Source: Streptomyces cynarae | GTDB taxonomy: Bacteria > Actinomycetota > Actinomycetes > Streptomycetales > Streptomycetaceae | Direction: 5' to 3' | Assembly (NCBI RefSeq): GCF_025642135.1 | Contig: NZ_CP106793.1 | Span: forward strand, 6,788,001-6,852,000 | DNA: 64,000 nucleotides | In this document: in pieces, positions 35,342 to 48,631 of the stretch | Layout: every line of letters starts with the position of its first letter | Numbering within the stretch: position 1 is the first letter of the stretch | The notes under the pieces: model-generated | Database searches by the model: none | What the model was told of the DNA's origin: nothing | The model's input: only the letters and a program-made list of their open reading frames with translations | Translations under genes and position numbers: made by a program

Positions 35342-36582
35342 GTGGGGGAGGCCAAAGGTGTCGGATCGCCGGGACGGAACCGGGACTTCGGGATCTTCTG
35401 GGCCGCGCAGACCCTCTCCGTCCTCGGTGACTCCTTCGCCCTGATCGCGCTGCCGCTGCTGGTGCTGGAGGCGACCGGGTCCGTCGCTCGGATGGGGCTG
35501 TTGACCGCGGTCGGAGGCGCGGCCTCCGTGCTGGCCGGGGTGTTCGCCGGTGTGGTGGTGGACCGACTGGACCGCAGGAAACTGCTGGTCGCCTGCGACC
35601 TGGTGCGGATGGTGCTGTACGGGCTGGTTCCCCTGGTGTGGCTCACCGGACCGCGGGTCTGGCTGCTGTACGCGGTGCTGCCGCTGTGCGAGGCCGTCGG
35701 AATGGTGTTCTCGGTCGCGTACGTCACCGTGGTGCGGGGCCTGGTCGACGGCGAGCGGATCACCGCCGCGAACGGCCGGCTCAACGCGACGGCCGCGGCG
35801 GCGGGGTTGTCGGCCCGCTCGGCGCGGGTGTCGTGGCCGCGTGGACGGGGCCCGCCGGGGCCGTCGCGGTGGACGCGGTCAGCTTCGGCGTGTCGGCGGT
35901 CTGCCTGACCCTTGTACGGCTCCGGCAGTCCCCGCCGCCCGACCCGGCAACCACCCGCCGGGGACTGTGGAAGGACCTGCTGGCGGGCGCGTCCTTCCTG
36001 CGGCGCCACCCGGTGCTGCGCGCCCTGACCGTGCTCCTGTCCTTGTTCAGCTTTCTGGAGCTGGGCCTCAACGACGTACTCATCTACCACCTCAAGCACG
36101 ACCTCGGGCGGAGCGACGGCACCGTCGGCACCGTCCTCGCGGTCGGCGCCCTCGGAACCATCGCCGGGGCCCTGCTGGTGGCACGGGTACGGCAGGGGCT
36201 CGGTTTCGGGGCCACCTGGATCGGGGCCGTGACCGTCTGCGGCTGCGCGCTCGCCGGTATCGGCTGGGCCCGCCACGTACCGGCCGTCGCCTTCCTCATG
36301 GCGGCGTTCCTCGGATGCGTCAGCATCGCCGGGACCTGCTCCATGTCCCTGCGCCAGCAGGTGACGCCCGAGCACCTGCTCGGCCGGGTCACCTCCGCGT
36401 TCTGGACGATCCACTATGCGGCGGCCCCGGTCGGCGCGGCCGTGCTCACCTGGGGGGCCCAGCACCACGGCACGGCGGCGGTGGGGATGGTGGCCGGGTC
36501 GTGCTGCGTGGGCATCGCGGCCCTGGCCCTGCTCACACCGGTGCGGACCCGGCACCCGGAGACGGCCGCCGAAGCCGCCTGA
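35342..36582 (+). pseudogene. MFS transporter with a frameshift near 35808
   Basis: GTG 35342 (VGEAKG) after GGGAG begins a normal MFS exporter: FGIFWAAQTLSVLGDSFALIALPLL, VVDRLDRRKLL. After ATAAAAGL the frame breaks; the continuation (GPLGAGVVAAWTG onward) is in the next frame and runs through the remaining membrane segments to TGA 36582. One missing G in a GGGGTTG run near 35808 explains it. Together the parts make a complete ~413-residue transporter of the DHA3-like (enterobactin-exporter-like) type. Either a recent pseudogene or a sequencing error. The gap 35034-35341 upstream holds no other gene I recognise. Confidence 0.85.
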
Positions 36583-36623
36583 GCGGCTCCGGCGGCCTCA
36601 GAGCCCGTGTCACCCGCAGGCTC

Positions 36624-37430
36624 TCACCCGTTCACCCCCGTGTAGTGCCCGAGGCTCCACCGCCACAGCAGCCGCGACCCCAGATACGCCAGCAGCCCGA
36701 GCAGCGGTGAGGCCGCCGCCAGCCAGTACGGGGCGCCCGTGTCGTGGCCGTGGCCGGTCAGCACCGCCGCCGGGAAGTACGCGACGAACGCGAGCGGCAG
36801 GCCGAAGGTCAGGAAGCCGCCCACCGCCTTCGGCAGGACGTTCAGCGGGTAGCTGCCGAACGTGCCGAGCAGTTCCTCCAGCCAGCGGCCCCAGTAGTCG
36901 GCGGCCGGGAACCGCAGCGACGCACAGGCCACCGCCGTGAACAGGGCCGCCTCCAGGAGCATGCCGCCGACGAGCGAGAGGATCAGGTAGGTGATCCTGC
37001 CCGCCGTCCAGTCCAGGTGGCTGCGACCGAGCGCGCCCGCCATCAGGGCCGCCGCCACCGTCAGGTCACCGATGGCGTTGGTGGGGAAGAACTGCAGCTG
37101 GACCTGGCGGTACACGGGCATGGGGCGGAGCAGGTACGCGTCGATCCTGCCCTCCTGGATGTGCCGGCCCAGTCCGTGCACCCGGCCCAGGAGCAGCACA
37201 AACAGGCCGTGCGCCAGCATCCTCGTCGCCGGGATGAGGAGCACGTCCGAACTGTCCCAGCCGCCCATCCCGGTGAACCGGGTCAGCAGCACCGTCGCGA
37301 ACACGATCACCGACACCTGCCAGATGGCACCGATGGCGATCATCATCAGGAACTCGGTGCGGTACTCCAACTGGGCACGGAAGTTGAGACGGGTGATCCG
37401 CCAGGCGATGCGCAACGCCTTCACCGACAC
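36624..37430 (-). CDS. ABC-2 exporter permease (second subunit)
   Basis: Integral membrane protein of 268 residues with about six hydrophobic segments, of the ABC2_membrane_6 type (early LEYRTEFLMMIAIGAIWQ, loop LGRHIQEGRIDAYLLRPMPV). It pairs with the permease encoded 2 bp upstream and the ATPase before that. GTG 37430 begins just after the stop at 37433, consistent with coupling. Last gene of the eight-gene leftward chain. Exported substrate unknown. Confidence 0.85.
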   Translation of the reverse strand: MSVKALRIAWRITRLNFRAQLEYRTEFLMMIAIGAIWQVSVIVFATVLLTRFTGMGGWDSSDVLLIPATRMLAHGLFVLLLGRVHGLGRHIQEGRIDAYLLRPMPVYRQVQLQFFPTNAIGDLTVAAALMAGALGRSHLDWTAGRITYLILSLVGGMLLEAALFTAVACASLRFPAADYWGRWLEELLGTFGSYPLNVLPKAVGGFLTFGLPLAFVAYFPAAVLTGHGHDTGAPYWLAAASPLLGLLAYLGSRLLWRWSLGHYTGVNG

Positions 37431-37432
37431 GG

Positions 37433-38236
37433 TCAGCCTCCCTGGGAGATGACACGCCGGGCGGCCCGCCGCCACAGCAGCCGGGTGAACAGGGACAGGG
37501 CCACCACCCACCCCGCCTGGACGGCGAGTTGCGCTCCCGCGTCGGACAGCGGGATGCGGCCCACGTACAGGGACAGCGGCACGCTCAGCGTCGCCTGGAA
37601 CGGGAGGAAGCCGCTCATCGTGACGAACCAGTGGGGGAAGAACCACAGCGGCGCATACACCCCGGACAGCAGGTTCTGCGCGAAGAGGAGGATCAGCATC
37701 GCCGCGGTGTTGCGCAGCGTCCAGAAGCACAGCTGGTCGATGAGGAGCGTGACGTAGTGCAGGACCCACTGGCCGAGCAGCAGGCTCAGCGCGAACACCC
37801 CGGCCACGGACGCCGACTCAGGGGGTTCCACCACTCCTGCCGCGAGACACACCGCGTACCCGGCCAGTGCCCACACCAGACCGTACAGCTGCTCGCCCAG
37901 CGCCCGCAGAGCGTAGTAGCGCTGGGGAGACAGAGGGCGCAGGTACCAGTACACGATCGTGCCGAAGTGCATGTGCTGGAGCACCGAGTCCCGGCCCGCG
38001 TACTGGTCCAGCTCCCGCAGCCGGGAGGCGAGGACCGCGAGCACGGCGTAGGTGACCGCCTGGTCGCGGTCCAGTCCGGCGGTCGTGCCGGTCGCCTGGT
38101 ACAGGCCGCGCCACAGCGACGCCACGAGCACGACCTGCACGGTCAGCCGCAGCAGGGCGGCCGTGATGCGGGGCGGGGTGAGCAGCTCACCGAGCGGGGT
38201 GACGCGGGCGGCGCGCCAGGCGTACAGGACGGCCAT
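37433..38236 (-). CDS. ABC-2 exporter permease (first subunit)
   Basis: Integral membrane protein of 267 residues, about six membrane segments, with the same ABC2_membrane_6 signature loop (HMHFGTIVYWYLRPLSPQRYY) between segments 2 and 3. ATG 38236 shares one base with the ATPase stop. With the partner permease it should form a heterodimeric export channel. Confidence 0.85.
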   Translation of the reverse strand: MAVLYAWRAARVTPLGELLTPPRITAALLRLTVQVVLVASLWRGLYQATGTTAGLDRDQAVTYAVLAVLASRLRELDQYAGRDSVLQHMHFGTIVYWYLRPLSPQRYYALRALGEQLYGLVWALAGYAVCLAAGVVEPPESASVAGVFALSLLLGQWVLHYVTLLIDQLCFWTLRNTAAMLILLFAQNLLSGVYAPLWFFPHWFVTMSGFLPFQATLSVPLSLYVGRIPLSDAGAQLAVQAGWVVALSLFTRLLWRRAARRVISQGG

Positions 38237-39251
38237 CAGACCCCCTCCGCCTGGAACTGAGCCGGGGAGACCGCCTGGACGTAGGCCGCACGCATCACGT
38301 CCTCCAGATCCGCCTCGTCGATCCCGAGGTCCGTGACCTCGTACCGCTCGATGACCTGCTTCAGCGCCTGGTGGACCGTCGGCGCGTCCGACCCGTCCGG
38401 GCCGAACACCACCTGTGGCCCGTCCCGCCGCAGCACTGCGATCCCCGGCAGCGGCTCGACCGCCGCGTGCGGATCGGCGAGGGTCGCCCGCACCTGCCAC
38501 GTCGAGCCGAACCTGCGGCGGATCTCGTCCAGGGTGCCGTCCAGCACCAGCCGCCCGTGGTTGATCAGCACCACCCGCTCGGCCAGCCGTTCGACCTCCG
38601 TCATGTCGTGCGTGGTCAGCAGCACGGTCCGGCCGCGCTCCTCCACCTGGTGCCGCAGGAACTCCCGCACCTGCTCCTTGACCACCACGTCCATGCCGAT
38701 CGTCGGCTCGTCGAGGAACACCACCGGCGGGTCGTGCAGCAGCGCCGCCGCCAGGTCGCAGCGCACCCGCTGGCCGAGCGAGAGATGCCGAACGCGCGTG
38801 TCCCAGAAGGAGGAGAGATCGAGCAGTTCGTCGAACTCCTTGAGGCGTGCCGCGTGGTCGGCCTTGGGCACCTCGTAGATGTCGCGCAGGATCGCGAACG
38901 ACTCGCGCACCGGCAGGTCCCACCACAGCTGGGTGCGCTGCCCGAACACCGCACCGATGTTGCGCGCGTTGCGCTCCCGCTCCTCGTACGGCACCACGCC
39001 CGCGACCCGGGCCTCGCCGGACGTGGGGGTGAGGATGCCGGTCAGCATCTTGATGGTGGTGGACTTGCCTGCGCCGTTCGGGCCGAGCAGCGCGAGCAGT
39101 TCGCCCGGGGCCACGTCGAAGGTGATGTCCGTGACGGCGTGTTTGGTCACCTTCTCCGGGTTGACCAGGGAACGCAGGGCGCCCCCGAAACCGGGGCGGC
39201 GGACGGTGGTGAGGAAGGTGCGGGTCAGTCCGCGGACCTCGATGCTCCCGC

Positions 39252-39255
<4 letters not shown>
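38236..39255 (-). CDS. ABC-2 exporter ATPase
   Basis: ATP-binding subunit of 339 residues. Walker A is LLGPNGAGKSTT, the signature is HLSLGQRVRCDLAAAL, Walker B is PVVFLDEPTIGMD, and the H-loop is LLTTHDM. An extended N-terminus (FLTTVRRPGFGGALRSLVNPEK) and ~100-residue C-terminal domain are typical of NatA-like exporters. GGAGG lies 10 nt upstream of GTG 39255, which overlaps the MFS stop (GTGA). Energises the two permeases downstream. Confidence 0.92.
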
Positions 39256-43300
<4,045 letters not shown>

Positions 43301-44173
43301 TCAGCCCTTGATACCGGTCTGTGCGACCCCCTGCACCAGCCAGCGCTGCAGGAAGAGGAAGACGAACACCAGGGGCAGGATCGAGATGGCGGTGGCCATG
43401 AAGATCAGGTGGTAGTTGACGGTCTGGTTGGTCATGTACGAGGAGAGGGCGACCTGGACGGTCCAGGCGCTGGGGTCCTGGCCGATGACCAGGGGCCACA
43501 GGAACGAGTTCCAGCCGCTGATGAACGTGATCGTGGCCATGGCCGCGAAGAAGTTGAGCGAGTTCGGCACGACGATCCGCCAGTACGCGCCCCAGTAGCT
43601 GAGCCCGTCCACGCGCGCCGCCTCCTCCAGCTCCTTGGGGAACCCGAGGAAGTACTGCCGGAACAGGAAGCAGGTGAAACCGCTGAAGAGGCCCGGGATG
43701 ATGAGTCCGCGGTAGGAGTCCACCCAGCCGAGTGACGACACCAGGACGAAACTCGGCACGAAGGTGACGGCCGTCGGGACCATCAGGGTCGCCAGGACGG
43801 CGTAGAAGACCTTGTTGGCGTGGCGGTAGGGGATGCGGGCGAGGCCGTAGCCGGCGAGGGAGCAGACCAGGAGGGTGCCGACCGTCGTCAGTACCGCGAC
43901 GATCGCGGAGTTGACGAGCGAGCGGCCGAAGTCGACGGTGACGTCGTGGAACGGCTCGGTGATGTTGCTCCACTGGATGTGGCTGGGGAACCACTTCCAG
44001 TTCTCACCCGTGATCTCCGGGTCCTGCATCAGCGAGTTGCGGACGATCAGATAGAAGGGGAGGAGGAAGAGCAGCGCGGCGATCCCGACGGCGATGTAGA
44101 GGCCTGCGTTGCCGATGCCGCTTCCCCGCTTGACGCGGCGCGGACTGTCGACCGGAGGCGTGGTGGTGGTCAC
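43301..44173 (-). CDS. Carbohydrate ABC importer permease (MalG-type)
   Basis: Membrane permease of 290 residues with six segments and the EAA loop EEAARVDGLSYWGAYWRIVVPNS (split at 212-233), which docks the ATPase. It overlaps the MalF-type gene by 4 bp. No dedicated ATPase is encoded here; Streptomyces sugar importers usually share MsiK. Imports galacto-oligosaccharides by context. Confidence 0.92.
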   Translation of the reverse strand: MTTTTPPVDSPRRVKRGSGIGNAGLYIAVGIAALLFLLPFYLIVRNSLMQDPEITGENWKWFPSHIQWSNITEPFHDVTVDFGRSLVNSAIVAVLTTVGTLLVCSLAGYGLARIPYRHANKVFYAVLATLMVPTAVTFVPSFVLVSSLGWVDSYRGLIIPGLFSGFTCFLFRQYFLGFPKELEEAARVDGLSYWGAYWRIVVPNSLNFFAAMATITFISGWNSFLWPLVIGQDPSAWTVQVALSSYMTNQTVNYHLIFMATAISILPLVFVFLFLQRWLVQGVAQTGIKG

Positions 44174-45135
44174 TTGGACTCCTCACCCCTTCCGAAGCCC
44201 ATGATCTTGCCCTGGAACAGGGTCACGACGCAGATCAGCAGGGTCAGGACGACCGCGCCCGCGCTGCCCTGGCCGTAGTCCTGGTTCACACCGATGGCCG
44301 TCTTGTAGAGGATGACGAGGGGCGGCTGGCCCCACGTGGCCCTGCCCATCAGGTTGAAGAACTCGTCGAAGGCCTGGTAGGCCGCGACGAGCAGCAGCAG
44401 GATCACCGCGGTGGACGTGGCCCGCAGTTGCGGCAGCGTGATGTACCGGAAGGTTTGCCAGCCGGGCTTGGCGCCGTCGATGGCGGCGGCTTCGTACAAC
44501 TCCGACGGGATGTTCTGGAGCGCCGCCAGGAACAAGATCATGTAGAAACCGGCCTGCAGCCACAGGCGCAGTGTCACGATGACCAGCCAATACCAGGGCG
44601 GGGTGGGATTGGCGAGCCAGGCCACCTGGTCGACGCCGAACCACCCGAGGACGGTGTTGGCCAGACCGAAGCGGACACCGTTGAAGATGGACATCTTCCA
44701 GATGAGCGAGGCGGCCACGTAGCTGCACGCGGTCGGCAGGAAGAACACCGACCGGAAGAACGCCCGCAGATACGTGAGCCGGTGCACCAGCAGCGCCAGG
44801 CTGAGTGAGAGCCCCCAGGTGAGCGGCACGATGAATGCGGCGAACACCGTGAACGTCACCAGCGAACCGGTGAAGTTGGGATCTGTCAGGACCGTCTTGT
44901 AGTTGTCGAAGCCGATGAAATTGCTCGGCGTGACGGTGAACCGGGCGTCGAAGAAGCTGAGCCAGAGGCTCCAGCCGATCGGCACGAAGACGAAGATCAC
45001 CAAGCCGATGAGGAACGGGCCGGTGAACAGCCAGAAGTTGAGTGTGGCGTTGGCCCGCAGGCCCCGCCGCGGCCGAGCCTTGGAGGCCTTGGTCGGGGCG
45101 GGGCTCGCGAGGTCGCGCGCAGTCGTGGTCGACAT
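44170..45135 (-). CDS. Carbohydrate ABC importer permease (MalF-type)
   Basis: Membrane permease of 321 residues with six segments and the EAA loop YEAAAIDGAKPGWQTFRYI. ATG 45135 (MSTTTARD) was chosen because the longer frame from 45201 runs into the binding-protein gene. It lies 20 bp after the lipoprotein gene and overlaps the MalG-type gene (ATGA). Partner of the gene at 43301. Confidence 0.92.
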   Translation of the reverse strand: MSTTTARDLASPAPTKASKARPRRGLRANATLNFWLFTGPFLIGLVIFVFVPIGWSLWLSFFDARFTVTPSNFIGFDNYKTVLTDPNFTGSLVTFTVFAAFIVPLTWGLSLSLALLVHRLTYLRAFFRSVFFLPTACSYVAASLIWKMSIFNGVRFGLANTVLGWFGVDQVAWLANPTPPWYWLVIVTLRLWLQAGFYMILFLAALQNIPSELYEAAAIDGAKPGWQTFRYITLPQLRATSTAVILLLLVAAYQAFDEFFNLMGRATWGQPPLVILYKTAIGVNQDYGQGSAGAVVLTLLICVVTLFQGKIMGFGRGEESK

Positions 45136-45155
45136 GTCGGAGTCCGTCCGCCGTT

Positions 45156-46421
45156 CTATCCGAACAGCTTCTTGAGCTCGCGGTTGACCTTCGTGTCGCA
45201 CGTGTCGAGCGCCGCCTCCGGGTTGCCGTTCTTGCGGACGGTGTTGGCGATGACGTCGTTGAACGCGGTGATCATGGCCTGGGTCCAGCCGATGTTGTCG
45301 AAGTGCCCGTAGGTGTTGAACAGCTTGACGCTGTCAGCCGCAGCTCCCGACTTCAGCTTGCCGGCCTGGGCGGCGATCGAGGCGCGCGGCGGGATGTGGA
45401 AGCCGTAGGAGGTCGCAAAGTCCGTCTGGTACTGCTTCTGGTCGATCCACAGCCACTTCACGTACTCCTTGGCCGCGTCGACGTTGTCGCCCTTGGCGTT
45501 GACGAACATCGACCAGCCGCCGTTGTAGACGGACTGCTTGCCGTTCGAACCGATCTTCGGGAACGGGAAGACGCCGAAGTCGTCGCCGAGTGCCTGCTGC
45601 GTGGCGGGCATCCCCCACATGCCGCCCCACTGGATCGCGCACAGGCCCTGGTTGAACGCGGAGGGGTCCCAGAAGTCGGCCGGGGCGTCCAGCAGCAGAT
45701 GGCCGCTGGTGAACAGCGTGCGGAGCTTCTTCAGGCCCTCGACGACGCCGTCCGTGTGGTAGGCGATCTGGTTCTTGTCATCCAGGGTGTCGGCGCCGGC
45801 CGACCAGATGAGGTTGTTCTGCACCGGGGTCAGGTCGTTGCCGAGGAAGAGGCCCTTGACCTTGCTGGTGGTGAGTTTGGCGGCGGCCTCGATCAGCTCG
45901 TCGAGCGTGGTCGGGACGGACACGTTCGCCTTCTCGAACATGGACTTGCGGTAGAAGAAGAACTGCGGGTCGTCGATCATCCGGACGCCGTATATCTTCC
46001 CGTCGACCGTGTGCGACTTGATGTCGGCCGGATTGAAGTCGTCCTTGACCGGGTCGATGATGTCGGTGAGGTCGGCCACCTGACCGCTCTTGACGAGTTG
46101 GATCTGCGGGTGGAACTCGAAGACGTCGGGCGCCTGCTTGGTGAGCAGGGCGGGGAAGAGCTTGTTCTCGAAGTTGTTCCCGGTGATCCACTGCGTGGAC
46201 ACATTGGCCTTCGTGTACGCCTTCGCGTAGCGCTTCACGGCCTGTTCGACGCCCGGCTCGCCGTACGCGTGGAAGTACTGGACGAGGTTCGTGCCCGAAC
46301 CGCTGCCGCCCCCGCGGCCGTTGTTGCTCCCGCAGGCGGAGAGCGTGCCGGCGGCGGCCAGGCCCGCTGCGGCCTTCAGGAGTGATCGGCGGTCCCAGTT
46401 GCTGCTGCTCATTGCCGACAT
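45156..46421 (-). CDS. Sugar-binding lipoprotein of the ABC importer (Tat-type)
   Basis: Extracellular solute-binding protein family 1, 421 residues. The signal has a twin-arginine start (WDRRSLLKAAAG) and a lipobox LSAC with lipidated Cys near residue 30, followed by a Gly/Ser-rich tether. The body has the family-1 signatures (FHAYGEPGVEQAVKRY, APDVFEFHP, LCAIQWGGMWGMPA). It delivers oligosaccharides to the two permeases encoded downstream. First gene of the eight-gene leftward chain. The 226-bp upstream region carries CAAGGGGTT (46527-46535), also present before the ROK gene. Confidence 0.92.
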   Translation of the reverse strand: MSAMSSSNWDRRSLLKAAAGLAAAGTLSACGSNNGRGGGSGSGTNLVQYFHAYGEPGVEQAVKRYAKAYTKANVSTQWITGNNFENKLFPALLTKQAPDVFEFHPQIQLVKSGQVADLTDIIDPVKDDFNPADIKSHTVDGKIYGVRMIDDPQFFFYRKSMFEKANVSVPTTLDELIEAAAKLTTSKVKGLFLGNDLTPVQNNLIWSAGADTLDDKNQIAYHTDGVVEGLKKLRTLFTSGHLLLDAPADFWDPSAFNQGLCAIQWGGMWGMPATQQALGDDFGVFPFPKIGSNGKQSVYNGGWSMFVNAKGDNVDAAKEYVKWLWIDQKQYQTDFATSYGFHIPPRASIAAQAGKLKSGAAADSVKLFNTYGHFDNIGWTQAMITAFNDVIANTVRKNGNPEAALDTCDTKVNRELKKLFG

Positions 46422-46526
46422 GCTGACGTCCTTGTCTCGAAGCGCGGCTGCGGCTCTTGCGGCTCAGCGCGAGGTGGTTCGAAGGAGGTGCGGTGCGGGA
46501 CGTTAGATCTTCGGCTAAGGCTTCGG

Positions 46527-46535
46527 CAAGGGGTT
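46527..46535. promoter_or_regulatory. CAAGGGGTT motif upstream of the binding-protein operon
   Basis: CAAGGGGTT followed by GG lies about 105 bp upstream of the lipoprotein start. The same 9-mer with the same flanking purine-G occurs upstream of the ROK gene (49958-49966). On the leftward strand it overlaps two near-repeats of CCTTRGCCGAAG. Candidate ROK-repressor site. Confidence 0.4.
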
Positions 46536-46647
46536 GGACGAAGTCTGTGCGAAACGTTGTGTCCGGTTCGGAATGACGAACAAGGGGCTGGGCCCGGGGT
46601 GAGGGCCGCCGGGTCAGGGTGGCCGACGGCCCTCGGTTCCGGGGGTG

Positions 46648-48504
46648 TTACTGCCTGGACCAGGCCTCGTTGGGGCCGCCGGTGCAGCTGTACAGGATCA
46701 CCTTGCTGCCGTCGGCGGTCGCCTGACCGCTGACGTCCAGGCACTTGCCGGACGCCTCGTTGACGATCTGGCCGTTCGCGTTGAGCAGCCACCGCTGGGT
46801 GGCGTCACCGGTGTGGTCGGCGGCGGTGGTGAGCCCCGAACTTCCGGCGGTCAGATAGCCGTTCGCGCCCTTCAGGGTGCCGTCCGCGTCGTACGACCAG
46901 GACTGCTCGGTCCCGCCCGTGCAGGTGTCGATCGCGGCACCCGAGGCGCCCGCCGTCAGGCACTTTCCTGACTGCGCGCCCTTCCAGGCGCCCGTCACGG
47001 CCGTCGTGGCCTGCCCGCGCTGGTCGAGGACGAAGGTCGTGATCGAGCGCGCGGCGAGCGTCGTGGAGACCGTGGAGCCGTTCACGGCCGGCTTGTCGAC
47101 GGAGGCCCAGTTCTCCGTGGCCGAGGTCCGCACGGCCTGCTCGGCCCGCACCGGCGCCCTGCTGTTGAAGTGCAGGTCCAGCGCCGTGTCGGTGGTGTTG
47201 TGGTTGTTGACCACGACCACCCACTTGCCCTTGTCGTCGTACGTCGTGACCTCGACCCCGCTCGGTGCGCCGGTCACGTTGTGCGCGACCGCGCCCGGCC
47301 TGACGAACTTGCTGTACTGGCCGAGCGCGTAGTACCGCTTGGTGAAGTACAGCTTCTGGTTGCCGTTCGTCGCGTAGTCGGGGTCGTAGTAGATCAGGCC
47401 GTCGTTCCAGCCCTGGTCGTTCCTCGTGTACGGGTCGGTGCCGTAGCCGCTGGCCAGGGCCACCCACCACTGGAACGCCGAGTCGTGCGCGGTCGCGAAG
47501 TCCTTGTAGATGATCCGCGACATCAGCAGGGCGTTGTCGATCGTCGGGTCGTACTCCTGGTTCCAGCCCGTGGAGCCCTTGCCGAAGCAGCAGATCTCCG
47601 TGGCCCAGGGCTGCCTGCCCACCGCCTTCGACGTCTCGTAGATGTCGGCGAGCTGCCCGTCGTCGGGGTTGTTGTAGGTGTGATGGGCCAGCTCGGAGAC
47701 GTACTGGGCGGTGCCGGGCTGCGAGATCCACTGCGGGACCTCGCTGGTGAACTGCGTCGTCTTGCTGGACTCGTCCGCGATGATGCCGGTCTTCTGGTGC
47801 CGCGCCTTCTGTTCGGCGCCCAGAGCCCGCACGATGTCGTCGCGCTGGTCGACCGGTACCGGCATGCCTTCCTGGCCGCAGTCGGCGAAGCTGTTGTCCG
47901 GCTCGTTGAAGGGGCTGATGTAGTCGAACTTCGCGCCCTGGCGCGCGAAGTGGTCCGTCACGTCGGCTATGTACTTCGCGAAGTCGGCCTCGTTCTCCGC
48001 CTTCAACTGGCCGCCGCAGCTCTTCCCGTTGGTCGTCCACTGGGCGGGGGCGCTGTTGACGAAGCCGATCAGGTCCTTCACGCCGTATGTGGCGGCGTAC
48101 TTCAGGAACGTCCGTCCGCCCTTGTCCCTGCTCCAGTCATAGGTGCCGTCGGCGTTCAGGAAGTCCTCGGCGGCGCGGGCCGGCGTGGTGACCGCGACGC
48201 CGCCACCGCCGATGTTGTAGCGGTACGAGCTGAGGTCCAGGCCCTCCTTCGAGAAGAGCAGCTTCGCGACCCGGGCCTGGACGGTGGGCGAGAAGTGCTG
48301 GAGGTCGTTGACCCACCAGGCACCGGAGGCGCCGATGTTGTCGATGGTCTGGGCCGCGTGGGGGGAGACCTCGGCCGTCCGGGGGTCGGTGGCCCCGGCG
48401 GGCGGGGCGGAGATCAGGGCCCCCGTGACAGCGAGTGCGGCCGCGGCTGTCGCGAGGACGGATCTGTTGATGGTTCTGCCAATGGAGCTTTTGGTGCGCG
48501 TCAA
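46648..48504 (-). CDS. Secreted GH30 endo-beta-1,6-galactanase with CBM13
   Basis: Exported enzyme of 618 residues. After a signal peptide (INRSVLATAAAALAVTGALISAPPAGA) comes a GH30 catalytic domain (TIDNIGASGAWWVNDLQ, RYNIGGGG, acid/base in SPFNEPDNSF, nucleophile in WATEICCFGKG) and a C-terminal ricin-type CBM13 of about 125 residues with QSW and QRW motifs. The GASGAW start is typical of subfamily 5, whose Streptomyces members cut beta-1,6-galactan side chains of arabinogalactan. TTG 48504 with GGAAGG 9 nt upstream is the likely start; upstream in-frame starts add an unlikely basic leader. It feeds the importer and beta-galactosidase. Confidence 0.9.
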   Translation of the reverse strand: MTRTKSSIGRTINRSVLATAAAALAVTGALISAPPAGATDPRTAEVSPHAAQTIDNIGASGAWWVNDLQHFSPTVQARVAKLLFSKEGLDLSSYRYNIGGGGVAVTTPARAAEDFLNADGTYDWSRDKGGRTFLKYAATYGVKDLIGFVNSAPAQWTTNGKSCGGQLKAENEADFAKYIADVTDHFARQGAKFDYISPFNEPDNSFADCGQEGMPVPVDQRDDIVRALGAEQKARHQKTGIIADESSKTTQFTSEVPQWISQPGTAQYVSELAHHTYNNPDDGQLADIYETSKAVGRQPWATEICCFGKGSTGWNQEYDPTIDNALLMSRIIYKDFATAHDSAFQWWVALASGYGTDPYTRNDQGWNDGLIYYDPDYATNGNQKLYFTKRYYALGQYSKFVRPGAVAHNVTGAPSGVEVTTYDDKGKWVVVVNNHNTTDTALDLHFNSRAPVRAEQAVRTSATENWASVDKPAVNGSTVSTTLAARSITTFVLDQRGQATTAVTGAWKGAQSGKCLTAGASGAAIDTCTGGTEQSWSYDADGTLKGANGYLTAGSSGLTTAADHTGDATQRWLLNANGQIVNEASGKCLDVSGQATADGSKVILYSCTGGPNEAWSRQ

Positions 48505-48631
48505 CGGTGCATCCCTTCCGTCTCGTGAAGGTGTTGCGGTACGGCTCCTTGTGGGGGTGGCGCTTCTTTCGGCGGGACTGTGCTGGTCTTCTGCGGGGCG
48601 CCTCAAGCCTGTGTCGAGACCGCGACCGTGC

